Part shown: piece by piece, positions 12,001 through 18,898 of the stretch
Position numbering within the stretch: position 1 is the first letter of the stretch
Layout of the letters: each line of letters starts with the position of its first letter
Source: Priapulus caudatus
Lineage: Eukaryota; Priapulida; Priapulimorpha; Priapulimorphida; Priapulidae
DNA length: 37,827 nt
Assembly (NCBI RefSeq): GCF_000485595.1
Contig: NW_014578448.1
Coordinates: 20,310 to 58,136, forward strand
Reading direction: 5' to 3'
Translations under genes and position numbers: made by a program
Notes under the pieces: generated by a model
Database searches by the model: none
Told to the model about the DNA's origin: nothing
What the model saw: only the letters and a program-made list of their open reading frames with translations

Positions 12001-15000
12001 TTTGTTCGTTTGGTTTGTTACATGCACAACCCATAACTGACACAATCTATAATAATATATTTGTTACACGTACAATCCATAACTAACACAATCCATAATA
12101 ATATATTAAGTTACATGGACAACAATGCTAGTTCGTAATGAATTCCGGTTAAAATTTGGTCGTGTATCCGTGCAGCACTACATACATGCCATTGCAATTC
12201 ATATTAAATAAATAAATTGAAATTTTGATGAATTGAAATTAATATATATCAGTACATAACGTGTCCGTCATCGCGTTGCTAATCGACACGACTCTTTCTG
12301 TTCCATCTGTCGCATTTTGCACGAAGCCACTTCACCTCTCTCTGCTTTTTCCATAGTCATTTATTTGTATTTTCTTATTTGTATTTTACTTTATTTGTAT
12401 TTTCTTATTTGTATTTTCAAAGCAATTTCATTTTATTTTTATGCTCACACAGGGACGAAGATGTTGTGGAATTCGACAGGCGTTTGGAGCCGATTAAAAC
12501 ACGCGCGATCGAAGCCGTCGTAGAATTGATCAGCTTGCAGCATGGCGATCGCGGATATGAGATACCCCGCCTGTCAGATAGCGCGCTCTGCGAAGGTGCG
12601 TCGTCAGTCCTGTCTCTCCCGGGAGTCGTCCTTCGTCTCTTCGAACTTTCGCTCGTTGTCAGAAACAAAATTGGTCTTAATCTTAACGTTAGTCTTAACA
12701 TTAAATTTTCTTCGTAGACCCTGTATGAGAAACTTTACGCTGTATCTCCCCGGGTAGTCGTCCGTCTCCTCTTCGAACTTTAGCTCGTGTTTTGTTTGTT
12801 ACGTCCGAGTGCGATTTTTCCGTGTCTCGGTTTTTGTTGTCGTTTGAAACGTGGGTTCTCTTGAATTGGGCGTGAATGTGTTGGGTGTTGTGTTTGGCTT
12901 CAAATTCTTTGAGGTGTTTGTTGTCAGATGATCCGATTGGAAATATTTTTCTCTGGGTTTTCTACACAGAGAGCGAAGCGGAGAATGAGTCGGCGGCCAG
13001 TGAGAGACTACAGCTTCTCGAAGCCGTCGAGATATCGCTGGAGGAGAAGCGACAGGTGCTGCAGTCGTGGGAGAACCTCAAACAGGTACGGTGTACACAG
13101 GTGGGACAGGTACGGTGTATACAGGTGGGACAGGTACGGTGTATACAGGTGGGACAGGTACGGTGTACACAGGTGGGACAGGTAACGGTGTATACAGTGG
13201 GACAAGGTACGGTGTATACAGGTGGGGACAGGTACGGTGTATACAGGTGGGCAGGTACGGTGTATACAGGTGGGACAGGTACCGGTGTATCACAGGTGGG
13301 ACATCGGTGGGACAGGTACCGGTGTATACAGATGGACAGGTACGGTGTATACAGGTGGGACAGGTACGTGTATAACAGGGGGGACAGTTACGGTGTAAAC
13401 AGGTGGGCACAGGTACGGTGTACACAGGTGGACAGGTACGGTGTATACAGGTGGGACAGGTACGCGTGTCATACAGGTGGGACAGGTAGGTGTATACAGG
13501 GGGACAGTACGGTGTATACACGGTGGACAGGTACGGTGTATACAGGTGGACAGGTACGGTGTATACAGGTGGGACAGTAGGTGTATACAGGTGGACAGTA
13601 GTGTATACAGGTGGGACAGGTACGGTGTACACAGGTGGGACAGGTACTGGTAACACAGGTGGGACAGGTACGTGTATACAGGTGGACGGTACGTGTATAC
13701 AGGTGGGACAGGTACGGTGTATACAGGTGGGACAGGTACGGTGTATACAGGTGGGACAGGTACGGTGTATACAGGTGGGACAGGTACGGTGTATACAGGT
13801 GGGACAGGTACGTGTATACAGGTGGGACAGGTACGGTTTTTTGCGGGGGTAATACGTGTATGACAGGTACGGTGTATACAGTGGGACAGGTACGGTGTAT
13901 ACAGGTGGGACAGGTAGGGGGCGGTGACACAGGTGGACAGGTACGGTGTATACAGGTGGGACAGGTACGGTGTATACAGGTGGACAGGTACGGTGTACAC
14001 AGGTGGGACAGGTACGGTGTATGCAGGTGGCACAGGTACGGTGTACACAGGTGGACAGGTACGGTGTATACAGGTGGGACAGGTACGGTGTATACAGGTG
14101 GGACAGGTACGGTGTATACAGGTGGGACAGGTACGGTGTATGCAGTGGGACAGGTACAGGTGTATACAGGTGGACAGTACGGTTACAAGGTGGGACAGGT
14201 ACGGGTGGTATGCAGGTGGGACAGTACGGTGTATACAGGTGGGACAGGTACGGTATGCAGGTGGACAGGTACGGTGTTAACAGGTGGGACAGGTACGTGT
14301 TATGCAGGTGGGACAGGTACGGTGTATACAGGTGGACAGGTACGGTTTACAGTGGACAGGTACAGGTGTATACAGTGGGACAGGTACGGTGTACACAGGT
14401 GGACAGGTACGGTGTAATGCAGGTGGGACAGGTACGGTGTATACAGGTGGGACAGGTACGGTGTATGCAGGTGGGACAGGTAGCGGGTTAACACAGGTGG
14501 GACAGGTACGGGTATCAGGTGCAGGTAGGGAGGACAGGTACGGTGTATACAGGTGGGACAGGTACGGTGTATGCAGTGGACAGGACGGTGTATACAGGTG
14601 GGACAGGTACGGTGTATACAGGATGGTGACAGGTACGGTAACAGGTGGGACAGGTACGGTTATACAGGTGGACAGGTACGGTTGTATACAGGTGGGACAG
14701 GTACGTGTATACAGTGGGACAGGTACGGTGATCAAGGTGGGAGCACAGGTACGGTGTACACAGGTGGGACAGGTACGGTGTATACATGTGGGACAGGTGC
14801 TGCAGTCATGGGAGAACCTCAGACAGGTACGGATGCGTGGGGGTGGGTTGCACGCGAGCATGCTTCTACACGCGCAAAATACCTCAGACAGGTACGGATG
14901 CGTGCAGGTGGGGCGCGAGCGTACAGTGCATCTACACGCATGAAAAATTATAACGGACATTGGTGGCAGAACCTACCTCAGACAGGTAAGGATGCACGCA

Positions 15001-17194
15001 GGTGAGCCGAGCGCGAGCGAAAATGTCCAACGTTATACAGAAATGGTTACATTCTGCTTGTCTGCATGTATATATTTATCGTCTGCTTGTCTGCTCGTCC
15101 TTGACAGGACCTTGATGACCTAAACGCGATGATGGCGGAGTTATCTGCGGCGGTGCGGCAGCAGGGAGAGGCCGTGGATCGCATAGAGGATCACGTCTCT
15201 GTCGCAGATGCCAACGTGGAGGAGGGCACGAGGATTCTCGCAGCGGTGAGTCACGCGCGCACAGCGACGCACGCATAGAGACGCCAACGTGGAGGAGGGC
15301 ACGAGGAATCTCGCAGCGGTGAGTCAACGGCGCAGACGCCGCACGCACCGCAGAGAACGCCAACGTGGAGGAGGCACGAGAATCTCGCAGCGGTGAGTCA
15401 CGCGCAGCACGGCGCACGCACCATAGAGACGCCAAGTGGAGGAGGGCACGAGGAATCTCGCAGCGGTGAGTCACGCGCGCCACGACGCGACGCACCATAG
15501 AGACACGCCAACGGGAGAGAGGCACGACAGAATCTCGCAGCGGTGAGTCACGCGGCACGCACGCACGCACACACGCACGATAGACTGCGAGAAGTAGACC
15601 CTTAGTGCGGAAAGATGTCGACGAGATTGTGGCTCAACCTTACGTCCTGTTCACCTCCGCCTCTCTCTTCCTCCCTCCTTCCTCCTCTCTCTTTTTCCTC
15701 TCCCTCTTAGCAGAGTCAGGGGCTGCAATAAATTTCCAACATAGCTTATCCATTATATAAAAAAATTCCGCACAACAATCGCTCTAATCGTTTCTACTGT
15801 TCCAATTCTCGACTCTTTTCGCAGGCGGCGAAGATGAAGATGATGCGCTTCCGTTTGCCGGGGCCGTCGTCGGGGCGTCATCCCCGGCCCGATCGTCTCC
15901 TGACGGGCTCAAGATTGCCGCTTGGCGGCCGCCCTCAGCGGGTCCGTGTTCGGTGAGTCGCATGGCATGAGGTGGCAAAGGTCTGCGAATGAGGTGAGGG
16001 GATGATGTAGTGTAACTCTTTGTTACACAAGACTCCCTACGAACATGAATACACCCGCCCCGTCTACCAGATTAAACTAAAATCAATGGAGACCGGAACA
16101 CCCCTAACATCTACGCTTCTAATCACAATGAAAACTAATCCCAGAAACTGTCATAAGCTCTAAAATAACATCTGTGAAACACTTTACATTTAGTATCATT
16201 GGTTGGGAGTGATGATGATGTAGGTATCATCATGAAGGAATCTGGCCAGAAAAGGTGGAAGTGTCGAGAGAGGGGTGATGATGATGTAGCATTGTCAGGG
16301 AATCTGAATCTGGGAGTAAGTGCCCAGGATTCTAAAATGTCGTTTTCCGTGATAATGAAAGTCGAGTGGGGGTCTCTCTTTTACTGCATTCGATTTGCTT
16401 CCCAAAGCCACCTGGGTAACCTGCGTAAGAAATCGAACGCATCTGGTTTAGGAAGATAAACGAACGATTTGTGGGTTAACCCGGGTTAATTATCATCATG
16501 GATGCCAGTGACAGAAAAAAAGAATAGCAATTGCATCTTATTATTAATGGAAATCAAAGAATGAGCAAACACACGCAGTCATCGACAGTCATGCTTCATT
16601 ACATACTGCTAATTCATGCGATTCCCGCACTGAAATATCGTCGCCATTTCGTTGCAATGGATTGTCGATACTTCCCGCGAGTGAGCGGCTCGGCTAGCGG
16701 GTTACTTCGCCTTGCTCGGGAACACAAAATATCACGTGACTGCAAGGTAGACCCAGGTTAACTTGGGAATTAAATCGAACGCACTATTTGTATCTCTCTC
16801 TATCTCTCTCTCACTCTCCCTCCCCCCTCTCTCTCTATCCGCTCTCACTTCTCCCTGCCCCATCGCTCTCTCTATCTCTCTACTCGCTCCCCCCCCTTCT
16901 CTCTCTCTCTCTGACTCTCTCTCACTCTCGCAGGCTACCAGGGAGGCAAGTACAATCAAGCAGAAACACAAGGTCGGCATCGAGATGCGCAGATTAGAAC
17001 ACGCTGCTCTCCATGCCCCACCTCCACGAAGGGGCGCTACCCGCTGCCGGCTGCGCCGCAAGACCCCACCAGGCGGCGACAGGCACGACGCGCCGATGAG
17101 CTTTGTGACCGCGACCCCTGTGGCGGCGCGTAGGTCGACGCCGGCGCCGGCCCTATCCGGGGGTGGCGAGTCGGGGCGGACGCGGCAAGCGTGA
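2939..17194 (+). CDS. STX17: STX17 (syntaxin-17) gene, whole locus; exons 3-8 present twice
   Basis: Syntaxin-17 is the Qa-SNARE that moves to completed autophagosomes and, with SNAP29 and VAMP8, drives fusion with lysosomes; it also acts at ER-mitochondria contacts. Here seven coding exons are recognised: N-terminal Habc region (exons 2-4), linker and start of the SNARE helix (exon 5), SNARE core (exon 6), and the C-terminal glycine-rich hairpin membrane anchor (exons 7 and 8). Exon 1 is taken as non-coding. The intact versions are 2939-3091, 11640-11755, 12453-12595, 12970-13085, 15108-15245, 8264-8396 and 9405-9580. Their phases are mutually compatible (0, 2, 1, 0, 0, 1) and sum to 972 coding bases, 324 codons, against about 302 in human. 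Exons 3-8 occur in two tandem units of which each is frame-broken in a complementary half, so a single real gene is likely. Confidence 0.9.
3161..3825 (+). repeat. 57-bp direct repeats at 3161-3216 and 3774-3825
   Basis: GGATCAAGGATAGTTTGGGA, then TGTGTTTTCGCATAT and GTGCTAAACT, occurs in the same orientation at both ends of this about 665-bp stretch. Between them lie a MITE (3264-3655) and simple repeats. This is either a tandem duplication whose middle has been filled by a transposon, or a short terminal repeat pair. No retroelement coding sequence is present. Confidence 0.75.
3264..3655. mobile_element. MITE-like element with ~36-bp terminal inverted repeats
   Basis: The left end (about 3264-3300, containing GCGACCGGTTCC) is complementary to the right end (about 3618-3655, GGAACCGGTCGC). 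AT-rich AAATAAATA sequence lies outside the core at each end. The 390-bp interior is mostly TG, GCGT and GA microsatellites (3396-3610) and encodes nothing recognisable. It lies in STX17 intron 2. The flanking AAATAAAT on both sides could be a target duplication, but the low complexity makes this uncertain. Confidence 0.6.
3656..4379. other. STX17 intron 2, no feature seen
   Basis: Apart from the second copy of the 57-bp repeat at 3774-3825, I see no exon, RNA gene or transposon end here. The open frames in this stretch have no recognisable protein content. Confidence 0.5.
4687..4794 (+). pseudogene. STX17: STX17 exon 3, frame-broken copy (unit A)
   Basis: This is the counterpart of 11640-11755, with an acceptor at TTTTAG (4681-4686) and a donor near 4795. 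It is 8 bases shorter than the intact copy through scattered indels, and the last exon bases read TCAT rather than TCAG before GTAAGA. No single frame covers it. The scattered one-base errors fit sequencing or gap-filling noise better than decay. Confidence 0.75.
4799..5810. other. STX17 intron 3 (unit A) with a unit-A-specific insert
   Basis: Intronic sequence shared with 11760-12452, apart from about 330 bp at roughly 5357-5665 that unit B lacks. The insert includes a G-rich GTGGGGTGG / GGGGGG tract near 5465-5500. The last 100 bases before exon 4 are T-rich with repeated TTTGTATTTT, as in unit B. Open frames here are T-rich hydrophobic shadows. Confidence 0.5.
5811..5963 (+). pseudogene. 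STX17: STX17 exon 4, frame-broken copy (unit A)
   Basis: Counterpart of 12453-12595. The acceptor is CACACAG (ending 5810) and the donor is GTGCGT at 5964. The first codons read GGACGAGATG where the intact copy has one more A, so the frame shifts at once. The exon is about 10 bases longer than the intact copy. Confidence 0.75.
6363..6479 (+). pseudogene. STX17: STX17 exon 5, frame-broken copy (unit A)
   Basis: Counterpart of 12970-13085, with an acceptor at GTAACAG (ending 6362) and a donor of GTTACGG at 6480. GGAGGAGAAGCGACAGG and the tail CTGCAGTCGTGGGAG are recognisable, but one-base indels break the frame. The donor has an extra T compared with GTACGG in unit B. Confidence 0.75.
6480..7420 (+). 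repeat. 24-bp minisatellite at STX17 exon 5 donor (unit A)
   Basis: A degenerate array of the same unit as 13086-14790, starting at the exon 5 donor. There are roughly 40 units with many indels. It ends near 7418-7450 in sequence resembling the exon 5 tail (GGTGCTGCATCAATGGGAAC). It is shorter than the unit B array, which could reflect allele length or collapse. Long open frames in several frames are produced by the 24-bp period and are not genes. Confidence 0.85.
7758..7903 (+). pseudogene. STX17: STX17 exon 6 (SNARE core), frame-broken copy (unit A)
   Basis: Counterpart of 15108-15245. The acceptor is GGGACAG (ending 7757) and the donor is GTGAGT at 7904. It is 8 bases longer than the intact copy because of inserted single bases. 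The tail AACGTGGAGGAGGGCACG is clean. Confidence 0.8.
7868..8003 (+). repeat. Exon-6-tail plus donor repeat, two units (unit A)
   Basis: The exon tail AACGTGGAGGAGGGCACG followed by CTCGCAGC and GTGAGTCACGCG appears at 7869-7915 (the exon itself) and again at about 7945-7990, 75 bp later. Unit B has five such units at 15210-15570. The second donor would extend the exon into a stop (TAG within GCATAGAG), so use of it would truncate the protein. Confidence 0.8.
8087..8155 (+). repeat. Pyrimidine tract with cryptic acceptor in STX17 intron 6
   Basis: About 65 bp of nearly pure C and T ends in CTCTCTAGCAG, a strong-looking 3' splice site about 110 bp before the recognised exon 7 acceptor at 8263. 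Sequence after it (GAGTCAGGGGCTGCAATAAA) does not resemble syntaxin-17, so it is probably not used in the main transcript. Confidence 0.5.
8264..8396 (+). CDS. STX17: STX17 exon 7 (first half of membrane hairpin), intact copy
   Basis: The acceptor TTTTCGCAG ends at 8263 and the donor GTGAGT is at 8397 (phase 0 in, phase 1 out). The 44 codons begin AAKMKMM and continue through LPVAGAVVGGVIAGPIGLL, then TGFKIAGLAAALSGSVF. This is nearly the human syntaxin-17 anchor, in which two short membrane helices rich in glycine form a zipper-like hairpin needed for autophagosome targeting. Small-residue spacing (AG..VGG..AGP.G and AGLAAALSG) is preserved. Frame is intact, unlike the copy at 15825-15952. 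Confidence 0.93.
8844..9250. mobile_element. MITE-like element with ~38-bp terminal inverted repeats
   Basis: The left end TGCGTTCGATTTACTTCCCC and AGGTTAACC-like sequence is complementary to the right end (GGTTAACTTGGGGAATTAAA then TTGAACGCA). Further subterminal GGTTAACCCGGGTTAA palindromes lie inside. Length is about 407 bp, with no coding capacity. The same element is present in unit B at about 16384-16782. It lies inside STX17 intron 7. No clear target duplication was identified. Confidence 0.65.
9259..9402 (+). repeat. Pure C/T tract forming the exon 8 polypyrimidine tract
   Basis: About 140 bp of CT repeats with short C runs ends directly in the exon 8 acceptor (TCTCCCGCAG). Unit B has the same at 16792-16930. 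It is far longer than a normal polypyrimidine tract and is a mirror-type homopurine-homopyrimidine sequence with triplex potential. Confidence 0.85.
9405..9580 (+). CDS. STX17: STX17 exon 8 (end of hairpin, C-terminal tail), intact copy
   Basis: The acceptor CCCGCAG ends at 9404. Phase-1 entry completes a glycine codon, then YQGGKYIKQKHKVGIEMAEI matches the end of the human hairpin (FTGGKLIQRKKQ...). A basic KQKHK stretch follows the membrane segment, as expected for a cytosolic tail. The frame stops at TGA 9578-9580 after the Pro/Ala-rich segment and DAPMSL. Unit B has one more T just before this point (GAGCTTTGTGACC against GAGCTTGTGACC) and would read 38 codons further to 17194, so the true C-terminus is uncertain. 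Confidence 0.88.
9581..11343 (+). other. STX17 3' UTR / downstream region (unit A)
   Basis: Non-coding sequence after the stop. It contains a degenerate array at 9690-10450, GC-rich sequence around 10460-10980, an ATA/AAT microsatellite (11105-11145) and an AATAAA at 11184-11189, a possible polyadenylation signal about 1.6 kb after the stop. The corresponding AATAAA in unit B is altered (GAATGAATGCA). The region ends at the unit A/B junction. Confidence 0.5.
9690..10450 (+). repeat. Degenerate ~80-bp tandem repeats in STX17 3' region
   Basis: The motif ACCACCACGAAACTGCAACA (or CACAAAACTGCGACA), followed by GATACGTGATRCA and often CACTATGGTGYGTTACTG, recurs at about 9752, 9832, 9912, 10177, 10247, 10332 and 10405. 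Spacing is mostly 70-85 bp, with one unit disrupted by unrelated sequence near 10020-10170. The unit B equivalent is at about 17280-18000. Whether it is transcribed as 3' UTR is not known. Confidence 0.7.
11640..11755 (+). CDS. STX17: STX17 exon 3 (Habc helix), intact copy
   Basis: The acceptor CGTTTTAG ends at 11639 and the donor GTAAGA starts at 11756 (phase 0 in, phase 2 out). The reading is FAELRQWDRVHREQ, then ARTVQQLKSDILEIDLVRCQVR. This aligns with human syntaxin-17 WDKLHEEH, ARTVQQLRSNIREIEKLCLKV. The TVQQL motif is exact. This clean copy shows the donor as CAG|GTAAGA. Confidence 0.9.
11756..12452 (+). other. STX17 intron 3 (unit B)
   Basis: AT-rich intron with a short duplicated block (CCATAATAATATATT preceded by ACACAAT, at about 12040 and 12085). 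Its last 95 bases are built of four TTATTTGTATTTTC-type units (about 12358-12418) just before the exon 4 acceptor. Nothing coding is seen. Confidence 0.6.
12453..12595 (+). CDS. STX17: STX17 exon 4 (end of Habc domain), intact copy
   Basis: The acceptor GCTCACACAG ends at 12452 and the donor is GTGCGT at 12596 (phase 2 in, phase 1 out). The reading begins DEDVVEFDRRLEPIKTRAIE, then AVVELISLQHGD, aligning with human KDDLVLLKRMIDPVKEEA and TAEFLQLH. After the LQ the sequence (GYEIPRLSDSALCE) has no close match, which is expected because the linker is poorly conserved. The donor choice is supported by the phase of exon 5. Confidence 0.87.
12596..12969 (+). other. STX17 intron 4 (unit B), with internal duplication
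   Basis: The segment GGGAGTCGTCC followed by TTCGAACTTTCGCTCGT (about 12620-12660) recurs as TAGTCGTCC followed by TTCGAACTTTAGCTCGT (about 12755-12792). Between them lies GTCTTAACGTTAGTCTTAAC-type sequence that belongs to a dispersed family also seen near 20200-20480 and 33060-33110. Unit A equivalent: 5964-6362. Confidence 0.6.
12970..13085 (+). CDS. STX17: STX17 exon 5 (linker, start of SNARE helix, LIR-like WENL), intact copy
   Basis: The acceptor TCTACACAG ends at 12969; phase 1 entry gives a glutamate, then SEAENESAASERLQLLEAVE, ISLEEKRQ and VLQSWENLKQ. The donor GTACGG is at 13086 (phase 0). The WENL tetrapeptide matches human WETL, which I recall as the LC3-interacting region at the start of the syntaxin-17 SNARE domain. 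The exon end is also the seed of the minisatellite that follows: the donor CAG|GTACGG recurs in every repeat. Confidence 0.88.
13086..14790 (+). repeat. 24-bp minisatellite seeded on the STX17 exon 5 donor (unit B)
   Basis: About 70 units of a 24-bp repeat, GGTGGGACAGGTACGG followed by GTGTATACA, start at the first base of the intron. Each unit regenerates CAG|GTACGG, the same bases as the real donor, and also CAG|GTGGGA. The unit has no stop codon in any of the six frames and is a multiple of three. It therefore throws long open frames on both strands (VGQVRCIQ, WDRYGVYR and GGTGTVYT forward; VYTVPVPP and LYTPYLSH reverse). These are not genes. The array ends at a duplicate of the exon 5 tail (14792-14826). 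Confidence 0.95.
14792..14826 (+). repeat. Duplicate of STX17 exon 5 tail plus donor beyond the minisatellite
   Basis: GACAGGTGCTGCAGTCATGG and GAGAACCTCAGACAG|GTACGG repeat the last 35 bases of exon 5 (ending 13085) with two changes, about 1.74 kb downstream. Read as a block between CAG (ending 14796) and GTACGG (14827), it is 30 bases and in phase with exon 5, encoding VLQSWENLRQ. Two or three further partial copies of the tail (CTCAGACAG|GTACGGATGCG at about 14883-14899 and CTCAGACAG|GTAAGG near 14980) follow with a longer period. Confidence 0.85.
15108..15245 (+). CDS. STX17: STX17 exon 6 (Qa-SNARE core), intact copy
   Basis: The acceptor CCTTGACAG ends at 15107 and the donor GTGAGT starts at 15246. 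The 46 codons are phase 0 at both ends. The reading DLDDLNAMMAELSAAVRQQG, then EAVDRIEDHVSVADANVEEG and TRILAA, matches human LEADLIELSQLV...NSQQEKIDSIADHV...NVEEGTKNL. The glutamine pair in RQQG covers the central layer that defines a Q-SNARE. ADANVEEGTR is the signature end of a Qa helix. Confidence 0.95.
15208..15570 (+). repeat. Exon-6-tail plus donor minisatellite, five units (unit B)
   Basis: The last 36 bases of exon 6 (GCCAACGTGGAGGAGGGCAC and TCTCGCAGCG) plus the donor GTGAGTCACGCG and a CG-rich spacer ending ATAGAGAC recur about every 73-75 bp at roughly 15210, 15283, 15358, 15431 and 15507. All copies retain the donor GTGAGTCA. Unit A has two units. Extra copies differ from the exon by AATCTC for ATTCTC, so they form a family of their own. 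Confidence 0.92.
15825..15952 (+). pseudogene. STX17: STX17 exon 7, frame-broken copy (unit B)
   Basis: Counterpart of 8264-8396, five bases shorter. The acceptor TTTTCGCAG ends at 15824 and the donor GTGAGT is at 15953. Losses such as GATGCGCTTCCGTTTGCC for GATGCTGCTTCCCGTTGCC break the frame. This is the mirror image of unit A, where this exon is clean. Confidence 0.8.
15953..16933 (+). other. STX17 intron 7 (unit B)
   Basis: Copy of 8397-9404, with the MITE at about 16384-16782 and the C/T tract at 16792-16930. It has many one-base differences from unit A, mostly indels in homopolymers. Confidence 0.7.
16934..17194 (+). pseudogene. STX17: STX17 exon 8, frame-broken copy with longer alternative tail (unit B)
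   Basis: Counterpart of 9405-9580. An inserted A in TACAATCAAG breaks the frame soon after YQGGK. Further down, a frame reads DAPMSFVTATPVAARRSTP and ends at TGA 17192-17194. One homopolymer T decides between this tail and the shorter MSL end of unit A. Indels in this block make it less trustworthy. Confidence 0.65.
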
Positions 17195-18898
17195 GTGTGA
17201 TGTACGTGCGCAAGGGTGGCTGTACGGCAGATGGAACTTCGATCGACTCGAAAACTGCAACTGCGGGCAGTAAACGTTTTGACCAACCGACGAAACTGCA
17301 ACAGATACGTGACGCATGCTCGATAGGACGTGTTATTTGTAAGGAGGCAAAGCTTCTAACCACCGACCAGCTGAAACTGCAACAGATAAGCGAGCGCATC
17401 TTGCACGTCGCGCGAGAAAGTATAGAAATTTCTCTGGAGAGCAGGTGGAACCTTTGACCAACTCCACGAAGCAGCAATGACATGATCAAGTGTACTGATT
17501 GCATGCACTATGGTGCGTTATCTGTTCGGAGCAGATACGTACATAGAACCTTTCCACGCAAGCAAAAAATACACGGGAGGGCGATCAGCGATTCGCTCTT
17601 ACAACCTCGCGAAATCATTCCCCGTGGGGCTTCAAATATAGCTCCAGTAAAATTTTTGACCGAGAGCATATTTTTCCACAGACTTGAAAAAGAGCTCCCG
17701 GAAATTTTTTTTCCCCGCCTGCTTTCCACCACCAAAAAACGCAACCATATATGGGATACACACGTGCTAGGAGCGTTGTTATTGTAAGGAACAATCCTTC
17801 TAAACCACCACCACAAAACTGCGCACAGATACGTGATTACAAGGCCACTATGGTGGTGTTACTGTAACAGAGCAGATAGGACTTTCGCACCTCCTCGTGA
17901 AAATCCAAGCAGATATGTTGATTACAGACGCACTAGGACATTACATCGATTATCGAAAGGCAAACTCTACCACAACCACACGAAACTGCGACAGATAAGC
18001 GATACGCACGTGCAATCGACGACACATCTTCGTACCGTCTGCTTCGCACGCCTGCGGCAGGGCAGGAAGCGATTACGAATGCACGCCCGGAGCGCGTCGC
18101 GCAAATCCGAACGCAGACATAATACACGCGGCGGCGGCGCTGACGTGACGTGAGTGGTTCACCACACAGCCCGCCCCTCGTCTTCCCATCGCATACCCAA
18201 CAGCCGCGACGCGGCACGTTCTCCAAGAGCTTCTCGAACGATGGCGGTTTAGTCGACGCGTCGCGATTCACATAACCCATGCTGCTACCGGCGCAGTTCT
18301 GGAGCTCGTCCTGCATTGGAACTTGAACCTGAAAATACTCGTCCGCGTTCGAAAATGCGCCGGGGCATGTCGATCGAAACGTCGTCGCCTATCGCTTTGA
18401 AAGAGAACGGCGGATCGCATAACTCACCGAAGATGGCTCGGTTCTCGTCGGCGGCGTTATAGCGCGCAAGCGGCTCGGTTAGAAACGTTCGCGAGTTTTA
18501 AAGCGATGCGCGTCACGGCAACTAACATCTGTTAGTTAGTTCTCTAGGCATCTATCTCTGCTACTCAGCGAGGCCGATGAAAGCTTTGAAGTTAGTGGCA
18601 GCCAGCGGAAATGGATAACAACATAAAATAATAATAATAATGATAATACATAATAAATAATAATAATAATGAAGGAAATGTAGTCGAATATAGAAAGCTG
18701 ACCGCAACTTATATACTGGCGAATGAATGCATCGCAGATTCGCTGCTATGTTTCCGACAAATATGATACGTTGTTTTTTTTCGGGCAGAAGCGGGAAGAC
18801 GGTTTACAGCCCTATAGACCGAGGTCGGATAGACCGAAGGTTTAGTGTGTGTTCAAGGTGTAAAGCATGGCAAAGATGCAGTTTCGAAAATACGCAGT
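17195..18898 (+). other. STX17 3' UTR / downstream region (unit B)
   Basis: Noisy copy of 9581-11343, including the degenerate about 80-bp repeats (about 17280-18000) and an expanded AAT microsatellite (about 18625-18675). The open frames are shadows. Confidence 0.6.

Larger units (their letters stand above)
11344..18898 (+). repeat. Tandem unit B (about 7.55 kb): STX17 exons 3-8 and 3' UTR
   Basis: Unit B repeats unit A in order and orientation and ends at a matching AATACGCAG (about 18898). The left part (11344 to about 15245) is clean, with exons 3, 4, 5 and 6 in frame. The right part (about 15250-18898) has frequent one-base indels that break exons 7 and 8. The quality pattern is the mirror image of unit A. 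Confidence 0.85.

Noticed and set aside
12876-13580. 234-codon frame that includes STX17 exon 5
   Set aside because: The real exon is 12970-13085. The rest is intron read-through before and minisatellite after.
13086-14790. CRISPR-like array
   Set aside because: Regular repeats but no unique spacers. The genes are eukaryotic and there are no cas genes. It is a minisatellite.
13067-14960. Long open frames on both strands (up to 268 and 252 codons) rich in VGQVRCIQ or VYTVPVPP
   Set aside because: They come from a 24-bp minisatellite whose unit has no stop in any frame. All frames are open equally, there is no start context, and the array lies in an intron.
4380-18898. A real STX17 tandem duplication giving two genes
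   Set aside because: The second unit lacks exon 2, each unit is frame-broken in a complementary half, and clean and noisy blocks alternate. A single misassembled gene is simpler. It is kept as testable under findings.
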